A stretch of 57,875 nt of DNA from NCBI GenBank assembly GCA_001791645.1, contig MGFA01000007.1:1-57875 (forward strand). The letters are read 5' to 3'. Under the pieces are notes generated by a model. That model was not told the origin of the DNA. It was given only the letters and a program-made list of their open reading frames with translations, and did not search any database. A program made the position numbers and the translations under genes. Of the stretch, positions 57,164 to 57,875 are shown one piece after another (within the stretch, counting starts at the first letter, position 1; each line of letters begins with the position of its first letter). Source of the stretch: Candidatus Uhrbacteria bacterium RIFOXYB12_FULL_58_10. Its GTDB lineage: Bacteria; Patescibacteriota; Patescibacteriia; UBA9934; GWF2-40-263.

Positions 57164-57875
57164 TTACGACAATACCCGCTCTAGCCACTCGGTATTGAAG
57201 TACGTCTCCACCTTTTCATTGAACTTGTAGAACGCGCCATCACGCATGGCAGTGACGATCGTTTCGGTTAGATAAAGCTTTTGGCGAGTAACCATGTCGG
57301 GGCTATCAAACAGCTCGGGATAATACTTTCGTAATAGACGAAGCTCATCGGTGGCTTCGAAGCCATCCCAAACGGGTTCGTCGCGCTCTGAAACAAGATA
57401 TTTTGGTGATTGAAAAAAGTCTATGATCTGGCGTAGCTCGTAGTCTCTTGGTGCTTGTCGAGCAAAATCAAAGTCGAGAATACCAGTTAACATTCCGTTC
57501 TGATGAAGCACGTTATCAAAATGGATATCGTTGTGGACGAGGACAGGTGCGGTTGCGACCGATAGCACCGATTCGTGCTCAAGATAGAAATTTCTGAGCG
57601 TGGCAAAATTCGCTCGCGTCCGTTCGTCTGCTTGCTCTGGCGCTTGTTCGGGTAAGTCAGTATAGGCGCGCAAGGCATCTTTCCACGAACTATTTTGAAG
57701 TGGGCGAGGAATGGCGTAGGTATCGAAAGAAATACTATGGAAGAGTCGGAGCTGATCCGAGATTTGGGACAACATCGCCTCCTGTTGGCTTTTACTGAGA
57801 TCGAACCAACCAGATGACAGGCGTTGCCCCGGCATCTTTGTCATCAGCAAATATGAGACACCTTCGCACGTGCCA
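57164..57875 (-). CDS. Aminoglycoside/choline kinase-like phosphotransferase (partial)
   Basis: The gene continues past the right edge, so the N terminus is missing. The visible part reads EGVSYLLMTKMPGQRLSSGW, then the catalytic loop VLVHNDIHFDNVL with the Brenner-type HNDxxxxN and the metal Asp in GILDFDFARQ. It is an APH-fold kinase of small molecules such as aminoglycosides, choline or sugars; substrate unknown. A TTG start inside the window is unlikely because the frame continues naturally upstream. It lies in the island. Confidence 0.8.
   Translation of the reverse strand, partial: GTCEGVSYLLMTKMPGQRLSSGWFDLSKSQQEAMLSQISDQLRLFHSISFDTYAIPRPLQNSSWKDALRAYTDLPEQAPEQADERTRANFATLRNFYLEHESVLSVATAPVLVHNDIHFDNVLHQNGMLTGILDFDFARQAPRDYELRQIIDFFQSPKYLVSERDEPVWDGFEATDELRLLRKYYPELFDSPDMVTRQKLYLTETIVTAMRDGAFYKFNEKVETYFNTEWLERVLS

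Overview
The window looks like a chromosomal segment of a member of the Patescibacteria (Candidate Phyla Radiation), most likely a Parcubacteria-type lineage of moderately high GC. This is inferred from gene style, not from a marker phylogeny. The clues are a surface protein built from the Patescibacteria-type paired module (ILLQVES.GE.WY), compact mostly minus-strand gene strings with ATGA or TAATG overlaps, a MurE lacking its N-terminal domain, a VKOR-thioredoxin disulfide pair, and core genes (L9, L27, L33, PyrG, TypA, FtsEX, MraY, FtsW, MurG) lying beside many small genes of unknown function. No rRNA operon and no CRISPR array is visible.

Layout. 1-4.2 kb is an AT-rich accessory block: a partial small gene, a nitrilase-type amidohydrolase bracketed by two copies of a 46-bp hairpin, a NUDIX-like protein, a membrane/surface protein pair and a minimal nucleotidyltransferase, with large hairpins at the junctions. 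4.2-21.5 kb is core: FtsX/FtsE, an RlpA-like protein, tRNA-Gly and tRNA-Thr, a PpiC-type foldase, FtsB, a PH-domain protein, MurE and MurD. A lower-GC NotI-like restriction-modification pair is inserted between murE and murD. Then come membrane and glycosyltransferase genes, a translin-family protein with an unknown partner, a P-type cation ATPase and a GT4 glycosyltransferase.

21.5-31.5 kb is mixed. Short single genes with strong Shine-Dalgarno sites and their own terminators (two of them frameshifted) surround an IS1595-type element, an M20 peptidase, an ABC half-transporter whose Walker B catalytic Glu is Gln, TypA and tRNA-Lys. 31.5-43.4 kb returns to core: MurG-FtsW-MraY, a NifU domain, L27, an RlmI-type methyltransferase, PyrG, L9, a transglutaminase-like protein, VKOR with its thioredoxin, a cupin and a DUF389 protein. 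43.4-48.6 kb carries tRNA-Trp, L33, tRNA-Thr and tRNA-Tyr together with a two-gene redox-sensing module: a ferredoxin-reductase-like domain fused to PAS, overlapping a PAS histidine kinase.

From about 48.8 kb to the right edge the sequence reads as an integrated island. It starts at a truncated tRNA 3' end and holds a tandem pair of HEPN-motif proteins (DUF4209-like and ApeA-like), a tyrosine recombinase, a membrane protein, a secreted calcium-repeat surface protein behind a leader that can fold in two mutually exclusive ways, an unknown cytosolic protein and a partial APH-type kinase.

The most promising novel items are the HEPN-HEPN pair beside an integrase, the reductase-PAS/histidine-kinase module, the switch-like leader of the surface protein, the bacterial translin operon, and repeated duplication of tRNA 3' ends.
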